From Terriglobia bacterium (GTDB taxonomy: Bacteria > Acidobacteriota > Terriglobia > Terriglobales > Acidobacteriaceae), in NCBI GenBank assembly GCA_020072585.1, contig JAIQGL010000018.1:142376-206375 (forward strand): a stretch of 64,000 nt of DNA. Direction: 5' to 3'. This document shows, in pieces, positions 18,190 through 26,675 of this stretch. Within the stretch, counting starts at the first letter, position 1. Every line of letters begins with the position of its first letter. The notes below the pieces were generated by a model. That model made no database searches, was not told the DNA's origin, and was given only the letters and a program-made list of their open reading frames with translations. The position numbers and the translations under genes are program-made.

Positions 18190-19446
18190 TCATGTCTGAA
18201 GCACACACTCCAGAGGCTCAATCTCAAGCTGAATTGTTTCCATCGCTTCCTGCATGTGGCGTTCCAGCAGATCCGGGTCCGGTCCCGCACCAATAACAAA
18301 GCCCAACCGGTCATAGGCGTCCGCTGCGCGGTTCACCATTCGTCCTGGTTTAGCCGTCACGGAAATCTCTCGCACGCTTGGAATTACAGTAGCCTGGTCA
18401 ATTCCGTGGGTTCCACGCAGCTGTCCTGCGCGATCCGCTGTCAGGAACCGTATGGATGCGCTATTTTCATGAGCCGGTGACAGATCGACTGGAAGACCAA
18501 GCAGAAGGTCCATCCAAATCTGGAGAAGGTCAATGCCTTTAGCGTGGCTGACTAACTCAGGAATCATCCCGCCCGCCAGACGGGGATTGATCTCGATCAC
18601 CACTGCGCCGCGCGGGGTCCAGCGAATCTCCGTATGGGCTGGCCCAAAAGTGTAGTTGACGGCGGCCAGCGCACGCAGAACTGTCTCAACCAGCGCCTGC
18701 TGGATCGCTTTCGGTGCGCGACTGGGAAAGTCATGGCCCATCTCCACAAAATAAGGCTCTGGCGAAAGGTACTTATCCGTCACTCCGATCACGTGGGTGA
18801 CGCAGCCCGGCAAAGTAACCGTTTCCACGCTGTACTCCGGCCCTTCAAGGTAGCTCTCTACCAACACACTGCCATCCAGTGCCTGGCCGCGAATGTTTTC
18901 CTTCCAACCATGGATGTCATGGTAGTGCTCCATGAACTCGTTACTGTTGGCTACCAAACGCACTCCGTGGCTTGAACTGTCAGAAGGCGGCTTGACTACG
19001 CATGGATACTCGATCCGTTCCGCAAGCTCCCGGGCCTCCTTTTCTCCAGTGACTAAATAAAAATCAGGAGTAAGAAGTCCGGCGGCCCGCAGTTTTTTGC
19101 GCGTGCTTGGCTTGTGGCGGCAGGTTTGGGCGGCCACAGGGTCCAGCCCCGGCAGGCCAAGCGCTGTTGAAACTTGCGCTACTAAAGGTACATAAAACTC
19201 TGACGTCGTTACAACGGCGTTCACAGGTTTCTGGGAATGAATTTCCTGGATGGTTTTAATGACAGACGCGAAACAGTTGGTATCAACGTCTCTCACTTCA
19301 AGACCAGGGTCCTTGAAAAAGAGGAACGGATACTTTTCCGGTGTCCGCGTCAGAAAAGTCACGCTGTCGCCGCGAGCCAGCAATCGCTCAACAATGATGG
19401 CCCCGGTCCCTGTCGTATTGCTTTCTATCAAGACAAAGTGGTTCAT
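18190..19446 (-). CDS. ATP-grasp carboxylate-amine ligase
   Basis: 418 residues with an ATP-grasp fold. The N-terminal Rossmann-like part begins VLIESNTTGTGAIIVERLLARGDSV; the ATP-grasp core has YPCVVKPPSDSSSHGV (about 150-165); metal ligands lie in EIRWTPRGAVVIEINPRLAGG (about 290-310). These enzymes activate a carboxylate as acyl phosphate and join it to an amine or thiol. The gene overlaps the upstream cysteine-synthase-like gene by four bases (ATGA), indicating tight coupling. Possible roles are joining an amino acid to the phosphothreonine-derived intermediate or capping the peptide; the sequence does not decide. Confidence 0.8.
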   Translation of the reverse strand: MNHFVLIESNTTGTGAIIVERLLARGDSVTFLTRTPEKYPFLFFKDPGLEVRDVDTNCFASVIKTIQEIHSQKPVNAVVTTSEFYVPLVAQVSTALGLPGLDPVAAQTCRHKPSTRKKLRAAGLLTPDFYLVTGEKEARELAERIEYPCVVKPPSDSSSHGVRLVANSNEFMEHYHDIHGWKENIRGQALDGSVLVESYLEGPEYSVETVTLPGCVTHVIGVTDKYLSPEPYFVEMGHDFPSRAPKAIQQALVETVLRALAAVNYTFGPAHTEIRWTPRGAVVIEINPRLAGGMIPELVSHAKGIDLLQIWMDLLLGLPVDLSPAHENSASIRFLTADRAGQLRGTHGIDQATVIPSVREISVTAKPGRMVNRAADAYDRLGFVIGAGPDPDLLERHMQEAMETIQLEIEPLECVLQT

Positions 19447-20561
19447 GAGACGTACGCAGCCTCCAGACCCAAATCGCGGGCGAATTCTTCCGTAGTGCTG
19501 ACGTCTCCGGTGTAAACAGAGGGTTGCGCATGCGGGATGGGCGCATAGCTCCAGCGCTTCGCCACATCTACACCATAACGAATCGGCGTTGGGTACGAGC
19601 CGGCAACTTCTTCGCTAAGTCCCTTTTCCCGCATGAACTCAGGCGAGTAGATGTTGGCGTAGTACCGATCACCGCGGTCAGGAAGAATAGCGACAACTTG
19701 CTGGTCCTTGTCGTAGTGCTCTGCCACCCAGGATGCAACCACGTAAGTTGCGCCGGACGATCCGCCGGCAAAAACACCCGTGCGTCGCACAAGTTCAAGA
19801 CAACCATTAAAAGCTTCTCCGTCAGAAACCCAATGCACTTCATCGATCAACGGATAATTCACATTACCCGGCAGCAAACTGTTTCCATGCCCGCTTTGCA
19901 GACGCTTTCCGTTGGGCTGGTTGAACAGAACGGAGCCAACCGCATCCACTGCGACAATCTTGACGCCAGGAACATATTTCCGGAGCGAGCGGCCGATACC
20001 ACAAAGCGATCCACCCGTGCCAACCGTTCCGACCAGGGCGGCGACATTTCCTCCCAGACCTTCATAAATCGCTTTGCCAACGCGATCATAAGCAGCAGGA
20101 TTGCTGGGCGTGTCATATTGGCAGGCCCAAAATGCCCGTGGATGTTTCTCCATGATTTCGCGGAGGCGTTGCAGGCGCGTACCCTGCCATCCGGTCACAG
20201 GATCCAACCGGTCTACAATCTCTAATTCGGCACCCAGGGCCAGCAATTTGGCTTTGGTGATTTCGTCCAGGCGAGGGTCCGTTACGATAATGACCTTGTA
20301 ACCCTTGGCTGCTCCCACGCGGGCAAGCCCTTCAGCGGTGGAACCGGAGGAGCTCTCTATGATGATGCCGCCCGGCCGCAATTCGCCGGAACGTTCGGCG
20401 TCTTCCACAATCTGAAGCGCAACGCGGTCTTTCATTCCTCCGGGAAGCTGCAGTTCCAGCTGCCCCCACAGGTTGGCGCCTTCGCTGGAAATCTCACGAG
20501 GACGGAGGTGTATTAATGTCGAGTGCCGTATCAGGTCCAGAATCGAATCGAATTTGTTCAT
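19443..20561 (-). CDS. Cysteine synthase-like PLP enzyme (beta-replacement)
   Basis: About 372 residues, fold-type II PLP. The PLP Lys is in LPGGMKDRVAL, the substrate loop is SSSGSTAEGLA, the phosphate-binding loop is GTVGTGGSLCGIGRSL, and SSGAT lies near the end. CysK-like enzymes replace a beta leaving group (O-acetyl or O-phospho) with a nucleophile. With the threonine-kinase-like (24013) and argininosuccinate-lyase-like (24996) genes it forms the set proposed in friulimicin- and pacidamycin-type clusters for making 2,3-diaminobutyrate from threonine. The ATG at 20561 (MNKFDSILDL) is chosen for homology and an AGAGG eight bases upstream; the frame opens at 20864. The 362 bp between this gene and the ketosynthase stop (20562-20923) hold no gene or clear signal. 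Confidence 0.8.
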   Translation of the reverse strand: MNKFDSILDLIRHSTLIHLRPREISSEGANLWGQLELQLPGGMKDRVALQIVEDAERSGELRPGGIIIESSSGSTAEGLARVGAAKGYKVIIVTDPRLDEITKAKLLALGAELEIVDRLDPVTGWQGTRLQRLREIMEKHPRAFWACQYDTPSNPAAYDRVGKAIYEGLGGNVAALVGTVGTGGSLCGIGRSLRKYVPGVKIVAVDAVGSVLFNQPNGKRLQSGHGNSLLPGNVNYPLIDEVHWVSDGEAFNGCLELVRRTGVFAGGSSGATYVVASWVAEHYDKDQQVVAILPDRGDRYYANIYSPEFMREKGLSEEVAGSYPTPIRYGVDVAKRWSYAPIPHAQPSVYTGDVSTTEEFARDLGLEAAYVS

Positions 20562-20923
20562 TCCTTTGACCTCTGCCTTTAACTCTTGCGGCCTGCGGCT
20601 AGACTGGCGGCGGGCCGAGGAAGATTTTTGTTCGCACCTGGAGATAGGCAACCGGAGTGCCGCATTCGCCCGCGCATCCTCAAGATAGTAAGTTGTTGAA
20701 TTCACGCTGCTGCGAAAGGGGGCCAAGCTTTTCTGGCAAAGATCAAGTCGCTGCCAGACCCACATGTGGTCCGTCAGCGAAGATAGTGAAGTTCCGATTT
20801 TGGGCGGACTGTCTGCGATTCGAAAAACACAACCAGAGGCTTTTGGCGGACGGCATGAAAACAAGTCGATTCAATACCGCAGTCGTATCGCAGCAAAAGA
20901 TATGTAAATGCAATGAAAGCGGA

Positions 20924-22195
20924 TTAAGAGACGTACGCGGAACGAGGTGCTTGCGGACTATTTTGGTCATCGCGGCGGCTGGCGGCCTCTTCGAAAACAA
21001 CGCAAGTATTTTGTCCGCCAAAGCCAAAGTTATTGCTCAGTATTCTTTGCATCGCAGCAGGACGAGCCACGTTTGGTACATAGTCAAGATCGCATTCCAC
21101 ATCAGCATCGTTATAGTTAATGGTGGGTGCGAGTTTTTGTTCTGAAAGCATGAGGAGACTGGCAACCGCCTCCAGCGCGCCGGCGGCGGCAAGGCAATGT
21201 CCGATCTGCGATTTTAGAGACATGACCGGCACCCGGTACGCGCCATTGCCAAAAGCCTGTTTCATGGCCTTTGTTTCCAGCCGGTCATTCATTCGCGTTG
21301 AAGTGCCGTGCGCGCTGATGGCATTGATCTGGCTAGTGTTTAGTCCAGCATCTCGAATCGCCTTTCGCATAGCTGTGGCGGCCCCCAGGGCATCAGAACG
21401 TCCATCAGTAATGCGATAAGCATCTGACGTGGTTGCGTATCCCGTAACGGCGCCGAGTATTTCTGCCCCGCGACTTTCAGCGGCAGCGCTAGTCTCAAGC
21501 ACCAGTGTGGCTGCGCCTTCTCCCAATACAAAACCTGAACGGGTTTTGGAAAAAGGACGGCTGGCATGGGCTGCTGGACCGTCATCAGTAGTCAGCGTGC
21601 CGAGCAGATGAAAGTTCATCAGGTCTTTTGCACTGCACCGTCCATAGACCGCGCTGACAACAGCACGCTGCCAAATCCCTGACCGGATTCGATGGAATGC
21701 CAGCCCGATGGCCTGGTTGGAACTGACAGTAACGTTGTTGATACTGACAAGGTCGCGCTCGTCGAACGGCCCATGACCATGCTGCTCCAACATTCTGCGA
21801 ATTAGATGCAATGGACTTGACCATGCGGCATCTTCATCACAAGCATCCGCCAGCCTGTTGGAACCGGCACTGGATTCTGTTGCGTCCTGACCGCCGAACA
21901 CAACGGCGCTCACGGGCAAACCTTCTGGGAGGTATTGGATTGCTTGTTCTGTGGCTGCTCCCGTGAGATGAAGCACATGCGGAATACGGGCGGATTCATG
22001 GCCTAGCAGTATGTCCGGAAGCTTGAAATCTTGCAGAATGGGCGCCGCAACGGATACAGGAAAATTTGTCGCAACCAGATTGCCGCGGATATTAATGGCC
22101 CCTGATTCAGAAGCAAACATCCGCTGTTTGAATTCCGCGAGAGTCGTCCCAATGGAAGAGACAACTCCCGCTCCTGTGATCACGACCTGACACAC
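20924..22195 (-). CDS. FabF-type ketosynthase lacking the active-site Cys (chain-length-factor-like)
   Basis: 423 residues of the thiolase-fold KAS I/II family, starting VVITGAGVVSSIG. The two active-site His motifs are kept (SAHGTSTRMND and GHCLAAAGALEAV), but the nucleophile position reads N-N-V-T-V-S-S, with Val at 157 where its paralogue at 40478-41722 has Cys. It therefore cannot form the usual acyl-thioester and resembles KS-beta / chain-length factors of type II PKS, which pair with an active KS. The GTG at 22195 follows AAGGAAGG at eight bases. It lies 86 bp after the ACP gene, an arrangement mirrored by the plus-strand ACP-KS pair. Confidence 0.8.
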   Translation of the reverse strand: MCQVVITGAGVVSSIGTTLAEFKQRMFASESGAINIRGNLVATNFPVSVAAPILQDFKLPDILLGHESARIPHVLHLTGAATEQAIQYLPEGLPVSAVVFGGQDATESSAGSNRLADACDEDAAWSSPLHLIRRMLEQHGHGPFDERDLVSINNVTVSSNQAIGLAFHRIRSGIWQRAVVSAVYGRCSAKDLMNFHLLGTLTTDDGPAAHASRPFSKTRSGFVLGEGAATLVLETSAAAESRGAEILGAVTGYATTSDAYRITDGRSDALGAATAMRKAIRDAGLNTSQINAISAHGTSTRMNDRLETKAMKQAFGNGAYRVPVMSLKSQIGHCLAAAGALEAVASLLMLSEQKLAPTINYNDADVECDLDYVPNVARPAAMQRILSNNFGFGGQNTCVVFEEAASRRDDQNSPQAPRSAYVS

Positions 22196-22281
22196 AACGA
22201 ATTCCTTCCTTGTAGCGAGGCCAGCCCCGCACGTCTGCCGGACGGCGTCCCGGCTCGACAGCAGGCATTGAGTTTTGAAGC

Positions 22282-22599
22282 CTATTGGACGATGGCGGCA
22301 GCAACTTCCGTTTCTGTCTGAGCTTTCAGATAGTCCACAACTTCCTGCACAGTAACGTCGAGTACGCCATTACCCTCTGACTGGGCGCGCTTTTCCTGGA
22401 ATAGTTTGCGAAAATCCACTTCGGCATCCACGATCTTTTCCAGATCACAGCCAAGGTCGAGGAAATCGATGGACTCGGCTCCCAGATCACCGACGAGTGT
22501 TGTGTCGGGCCGCACTGCTGATCCGCTGAGCCTGAACACGTTGCAAATCACTTTTTCCACTTCGCTGTACAACTCTTGATTGCTCAATTGCTTTTTCAT
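22282..22599 (-). CDS. Acyl carrier protein (first copy)
   Basis: A 105-residue carrier protein. The phosphopantetheine Ser lies in VGDLGAESIDFLDL, where the usual D-S-L reads E-S-I. It is clearly paralogous to the ACP at 40126-40443 (shared VVDYLKAQ, AEVDF-K-LF). It is the first gene of the minus-strand operon, with a candidate sigma-54 promoter 81 bp upstream and a good GGAG before the ATG. It probably carries chains made by the ketosynthase pair. The altered DSL context may select its own partner enzymes. Confidence 0.82.
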   Translation of the reverse strand: MKKQLSNQELYSEVEKVICNVFRLSGSAVRPDTTLVGDLGAESIDFLDLGCDLEKIVDAEVDFRKLFQEKRAQSEGNGVLDVTVQEVVDYLKAQTETEVAAAIVQ

Positions 22600-22679
22600 A
22601 TTGCTCTCCTCGTAACAAGTAGGCTGGCAGCCGCTCCAGCAGCGCTCCTGGCGCTGAAAGACTGCGCACTGCTTTTAAT

Positions 22680-22695
22680 AGCAAATGGATTGCCA
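22680..22695 (-). promoter_or_regulatory. Candidate sigma-54 promoter of the ACP-to-dehydratase operon
   Basis: The minus-strand 16-mer TGGCAATCCATTTGCT matches TGGCACG-N4-TTGCW at ten of twelve fixed positions with correct spacing. It is 81 bp upstream of the ACP start, in the divergent region 22600-23002 that also holds the patatin promoter. No TGTCCA-type enhancer dyad is visible here, so a different activator is likely. Confidence 0.6.
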
Positions 22696-22900
22696 TGGTG
22701 ATCTTCGGATACGTCCTGCGCCTAAGTGCCTGTTATCCATCTAATTCAAAGGCTTTTTGGATTCATTGGAAGCCCTGCCGAAATATATCTTGCCAGTGCG
22801 ACGAGCAAACCCGGACCGAAACCGGGCTGTGCCCGAAATCAGCAATTCCATATTTGGCCCACTTGGGCGGGCAAACTGCATTTTTAGCAACACGCGGAAG

Positions 22901-22926
22901 CACCTGAGCTTGCGAAGAGCCAGGTG
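22901..22926. repeat. 26-bp imperfect palindrome in the divergent promoter region
   Basis: CACCTG (22901-22906) and CAGGTG (22921-22926) bracket a partly symmetrical core (GCTT, then AAG-A-GC). It ends 17 bp upstream of the patatin -24 element and about 205 bp upstream of the minus-strand one. It could be an operator or enhancer shared by both divergent units, or a chance hairpin. Confidence 0.35.
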
Positions 22927-22943
22927 TTCAACAATCCACCGAG

Positions 22944-22959
22944 TGGCCCCGCACTTGCA
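22944..22959 (+). promoter_or_regulatory. Candidate sigma-54 promoter of the patatin-like gene
   Basis: TGGCCCCGCACTTGCA matches TGGCACG-N4-TTGCW at ten of twelve fixed positions with exact spacing. It lies 43 bp upstream of the GTG start at 23003. It closely resembles the element before the LanB-like gene (44774-44789), sharing TGGCCC, GCA and TTGC. Confidence 0.6.
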
Positions 22960-23002
22960 TATGTTATGTAGACGCCTTGGTGAATCGGAAAGTGGGGTCT
23001 AA

Positions 23003-23908
23003 GTGAGCACACTGTCAGCCGTCCTTGAACCAATGCACGCCATGGGGAGCAGTATTCTTCCCTTGTCACCTGTCCGTCAGCGGTCCAATCCACAGATTGG
23101 GCTCGCGTTGAGTGGCGGGTTTGCCCGCGGTATTGCTCATATAGGCGTATTGAAGGTCCTTGAAGAAGAAAATATTCCCATCCATTGTGTTGCGGGCAGC
23201 AGCGTTGGATCGTTCATCGGCGCCATCTATTGTGCCGGCGCCACAGCAAAAGAGATGGAGCAGATCGCGAGCCGCATGCGTCGCCGTCACTTTGCCCAGT
23301 TAAGCATTTCCCGCTATGGCTTCTTTTCCAACCGCCGGATGATCAAATTCCTCAATAAGATTCTGCAAGTCCGGACCTTTGATGAACTTGAGATGCCCTT
23401 GACCATCACAGCCACTGAGATCGCTACCGGCGAAGGCGTTGTGTTTCGCTCCGGGCCGCTAGCCGAGGCAGTCAGGGCCAGCTGTGCTTATCCAGGAGTA
23501 TTTCCTCCCGTCGACTCCGATGGACGCTTGCTGGTGGATGGCGGACTCGCTTATCCCGTTCCCACTCAGCCTCTGCATGAGATGGGCCCCGACCGCATCA
23601 TCGCCGTGCATCTGCGCAATCGCACCGGACTGGGCGGCCCCCGCAATATGTTCGACATCATTGCAAAATCCTTTGCCATCGCCCAGCAACAAAATGGGAC
23701 GCTGTGGCAATCCCTGGCCGACCTGATAGTGGAACCTGACGTCAGACATTTCAGATACGACGCTTTTGAACGGACTGCGGACCTGGTGCGCGCCGGCGAA
23801 ACAGCTATGCGTTCCGCGCTTCCCAATCTTCTCCGGTGGTTTGAAGGAAGAGTAAACCTGGAAATGACCGAACAATCAAGACACGCTTATCCGCAAAGCG
23901 TCTTGTAA
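23003..23908 (+). CDS. Patatin-like phospholipase
   Basis: 301 residues of a patatin/RssA-type Ser-Asp lipase. The oxyanion loop is LSGGFARGIAHIG (about 35-47), the nucleophile elbow GSSVGS is at about 65, and the catalytic Asp is in LLVDGGLAYPVP (about 178). No signal peptide is evident, so it probably acts on phospholipid or acyl-thioester-like substrates inside the cell. It diverges from the ACP operon and has its own sigma-54-like promoter, suggesting co-regulation with the cluster. It could release fatty acid as starter or trim the lipid product. The GTG start is weakly supported; ATGs at 33 and 42 bases downstream are alternatives. Confidence 0.8.
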   Translation: MSTLSAVLEPMHAMGSSILPLSPVRQRSNPQIGLALSGGFARGIAHIGVLKVLEEENIPIHCVAGSSVGSFIGAIYCAGATAKEMEQIASRMRRRHFAQLSISRYGFFSNRRMIKFLNKILQVRTFDELEMPLTITATEIATGEGVVFRSGPLAEAVRASCAYPGVFPPVDSDGRLLVDGGLAYPVPTQPLHEMGPDRIIAVHLRNRTGLGGPRNMFDIIAKSFAIAQQQNGTLWQSLADLIVEPDVRHFRYDAFERTADLVRAGETAMRSALPNLLRWFEGRVNLEMTEQSRHAYPQSVL

Positions 23909-24012
23909 AACCACAAGCACACTACCAGTTTTCAAAGACCAATTCCTCCTGCAATACAGCGGGAGTGCCCATTCTCCTTTACTCAGCGGCCTCCGCTTCA
24001 CTCCACCTTTAT

Positions 24013-24999
24013 CTATTGAGAGATGGAAATCCCAGAATCCCGTGAGGGAAAATCTTGCATCCCGTAGTGCACGGAGAGGTGCTGGCGGATCGCCCGGTTC
24101 GAAATGTGAAACCATGAAGGCGGCCGCAGTCCTTCTACAAAGGCTTTAGCATTAGCGAAGCACTCCTCATAATCCGGGCGGCCTGGATCAAAAATGAGCG
24201 CCATGGCAGTGCCGCTGTGCGCCACCATCATGCCGTCGGCACAGCCCAACTCCACAAACTGCGAAAGCTCCTGAAAATATGGCTTGGGAAGAAGCTGCTC
24301 GTTGATGCGGGCGCTAATCGTGGTAGCACGGGCTAGCAATAAAGAGTCACGGGTGCGGTTTGCTTCCCGGATCATGGACCAAGCGGTAAGCAACTGCGCT
24401 TCATCACGATTGGAATAGCGGAAGTTTTTGCGGCGGCCATCAAATTCCATGGTATCGACAACGCCACCCGTACAAATAACAAGCGCTTCAAAGCTGGGGA
24501 GCGAGCCCAGATGTTCGATAAGAAGGCCTTCTCGATGACCAAACACTACGCAACCTGGATACATGGAACCGTCGCTCGGTTCGATGCCAATGGCGATACG
24601 GGCAATCGTTTCCGATGATATCTCGCGATTCCAGGCCGCAGCTGCTGCCCGCAAACTGGCGGTGATATCCGCGGTACTGGTTCCAAACCCCTGGCCGGAA
24701 CCTATCGGCGTGGAGATCCGTAACGTACCTGTCTGCGGCAGTCCTTGCTGAGCCAGATATTCTGCAACTGCGGTCCGGGCTTTCCAGCAGAATGCCGGCT
24801 CAACGCTGAGACTATTGTCATCGTCGTCAGAGCTCCTGATGAATTCAGCCCATGAAAATAGGCCGATGGGCGACGTGATAAGAAAATGCCGGCGTTCACT
24901 GGTTTGCCCCTGGATGCATTCACCCAGCACCAGCGGGCATTGCCCCATGCCGACGGTTTCTACGCTCTCATTTTTCTGTTCGTAATCGGTAGCAATCAT
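24013..24999 (-). CDS. GHMP-family kinase resembling L-threonine kinase (PduX-like)
   Basis: 328 residues. The start GMGQCPLVLGECIQGQ resembles the PduX-type N-terminus, and the GHMP ATP loop is PIGSGQGFGTSTADI (about 105-119). PduX makes O-phospho-L-threonine for cobamide assembly, but no cobamide gene is nearby. The gene overlaps the argininosuccinate-lyase-like gene by four bases and is the last of the second operon. The context fits phosphorylation of threonine to give a leaving group for the cysteine-synthase-like enzyme on the way to 2,3-diaminobutyrate. The reaction is inferred from family and context. Confidence 0.78.
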   Translation of the reverse strand: MIATDYEQKNESVETVGMGQCPLVLGECIQGQTSERRHFLITSPIGLFSWAEFIRSSDDDDNSLSVEPAFCWKARTAVAEYLAQQGLPQTGTLRISTPIGSGQGFGTSTADITASLRAAAAAWNREISSETIARIAIGIEPSDGSMYPGCVVFGHREGLLIEHLGSLPSFEALVICTGGVVDTMEFDGRRKNFRYSNRDEAQLLTAWSMIREANRTRDSLLLARATTISARINEQLLPKPYFQELSQFVELGCADGMMVAHSGTAMALIFDPGRPDYEECFANAKAFVEGLRPPSWFHISNRAIRQHLSVHYGMQDFPSRDSGISISQ

Positions 25000-26675
25000 G
25001 ACTTGTCACCATTCAGGTTCTGCGCAACGATTTCTTCCACTGCAGCCTGCAGTTGCTGTTCCGCGGAGCGCAGGTTCTGGCGCCGGCGCTTCAACCGTTT
25101 TTCAATTGAACTGGTCCGGCGTACCAGGGCGCTAACCTGAGCCTGGACTGCAACTGGGCTCGATCCGCCGCCACACCGGGCCATGGCCGCCGTTGTGACC
25201 GGATCCAAAACCATCGCCAATTCAGTTTCATCCAGATGTAGTCTCATATGCGCCACTTCAGCAACAATGCGTTCCAGGATCGGCCCTATCTCTTCAGCCG
25301 GAGGAATTTCCGGGTATTGGTTGATCAGCTTGCTCACTGAATCATGGGCCGCACGAAACGCAAGGCCATACCGGGCCACGAGCAGATCAGCCACGGCAGT
25401 CATGGTTGTTTGTTTGTCCTCAAGAAATTCACGCATTTTTCTGGGGTAAACTTGCAGACGCTCAATCAGGAGTTGGACCAGTTGTATCGCCTGCATCATG
25501 GCCTTGAGGGCCGGCCAGATGTGGCCCGAAGCTTCTGAACTTACTTCCACGGTATTGTTAAACGAAACATTTTTCATTCCCGTAAGCGTGTTTACGAGTC
25601 CGCCGATTGGAGTGATCGCCTTGCCGCGAATGTTTTCCCACACAAAAGCATTTCGCTTTTGTGGCATGATCGAGCTGGTGCTCACCAGATCATCTTCCCA
25701 GCCAAGAAAACCATAGGCAGCGCTGGACCAGATTTGAAAATCCGTGGCAAAGCGGGTGAGGGAGATGCCAAGCATGGCCATGCCGCTCAGCACATGGACA
25801 AGATAATCGCGGGAGGCAACCGCATCCGCGGAGTTGTGAATGATAGAAGAGAAGCCCAGAAACTGGGCTACTTCGCCACGATCAATCGCAAAAGAGGTTC
25901 CCAGGCCCGCCGCGGCTCCCATGGGCGAGCAATTGATAATGTCGTAGACAGAGTCCAGAATTTCTGCTGAACGCAGAAGCTCCGACAAGACGGCCGCAAT
26001 GTAATGCCCCAAAGTACTGGGTTGGGCAGGCTGCATATGGGTGAACCCACAAATTACTGCATCCGAATATTTCTGCCCTGCAGCCGCCATTATGTGTGAT
26101 AGCTTGCAAAACTCGGCAAGCATATCCAGCAACTCATCTCGCAGACGGGCCCGCATGACGGTGGCATTGATGTCATTCCTGCTGCGCGCGAGATGAGCAG
26201 CGCCGCCTACCTGTTTTCCCAGCCGGTCAATATATTCCTGTTCATAAAGGAAGTAGAAACCGCGATGCTGAGGCCGTGTTGGAAGGGCCTCTTTTCCTGC
26301 TTTCATCAGGCGTACCAATTCGCGGTTCACACGCAACAATTCGGCCGCGACCTGGGGGCTAAGCAGCCTGGTATGCGCCAGCATTACAACGTGGGCAGCG
26401 TCAATCCGCAATAAATGCGGCAGCACTTCCACCAGATCGCGCTCGGTTTGCTTCTCATAGAGCAACCGAAAAAGGACCGGGTTCGGTGGACGCGAAAGGC
26501 GGCCAACACCCTCCGCGTGCCCGGATATCCCTCCGCTTCTCCCTGCCATTTCGCCTGTTGCAGCCTGGAAAAGAGTGGGGTCTTCCGTGTCGCCGCTCCG
26601 GAAGTCTTCGGCTGCTTCCAATATGCCGTTCATCGGGTCGATGGCTTCGAGTTCGAGGGTAGGTTCCCTTTTCAT
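24996..26675 (-). CDS. Argininosuccinate lyase-like enzyme
   Basis: 559 residues of the fumarase / argininosuccinate lyase superfamily. Family signatures are intact: LARSRNDINATVM, FTHMQPAQPSTLGHY and SSIMPQKRNAFVWE. About 75 N-terminal residues before FRLLYEKQTERD are an unrecognised extension. The superfamily eliminates fumarate from N-succinyl compounds. No other arginine-biosynthesis gene is present, and the gene overlaps NRPS2 upstream and the kinase gene downstream by four bases each. It therefore most likely removes fumarate from an aspartate adduct to leave a beta-amino group, giving diaminobutyrate. This role is inference from comparable antibiotic clusters. Confidence 0.82.
   Translation of the reverse strand: MKREPTLELEAIDPMNGILEAAEDFRSGDTEDPTLFQAATGEMAGRSGGISGHAEGVGRLSRPPNPVLFRLLYEKQTERDLVEVLPHLLRIDAAHVVMLAHTRLLSPQVAAELLRVNRELVRLMKAGKEALPTRPQHRGFYFLYEQEYIDRLGKQVGGAAHLARSRNDINATVMRARLRDELLDMLAEFCKLSHIMAAAGQKYSDAVICGFTHMQPAQPSTLGHYIAAVLSELLRSAEILDSVYDIINCSPMGAAAGLGTSFAIDRGEVAQFLGFSSIIHNSADAVASRDYLVHVLSGMAMLGISLTRFATDFQIWSSAAYGFLGWEDDLVSTSSIMPQKRNAFVWENIRGKAITPIGGLVNTLTGMKNVSFNNTVEVSSEASGHIWPALKAMMQAIQLVQLLIERLQVYPRKMREFLEDKQTTMTAVADLLVARYGLAFRAAHDSVSKLINQYPEIPPAEEIGPILERIVAEVAHMRLHLDETELAMVLDPVTTAAMARCGGGSSPVAVQAQVSALVRRTSSIEKRLKRRRQNLRSAEQQLQAAVEEIVAQNLNGDKS

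Noticed and set aside
24013..24999. Cobamide biosynthesis role for the PduX-like kinase
   Set aside because: No cobamide or propanediol genes are near, and the gene overlaps the lyase gene of the NRPS operon.
24996..26675. Arginine biosynthesis role for the argininosuccinate-lyase-like gene
   Set aside because: No other arginine gene is present and it is translationally linked to NRPS2 and the kinase gene.
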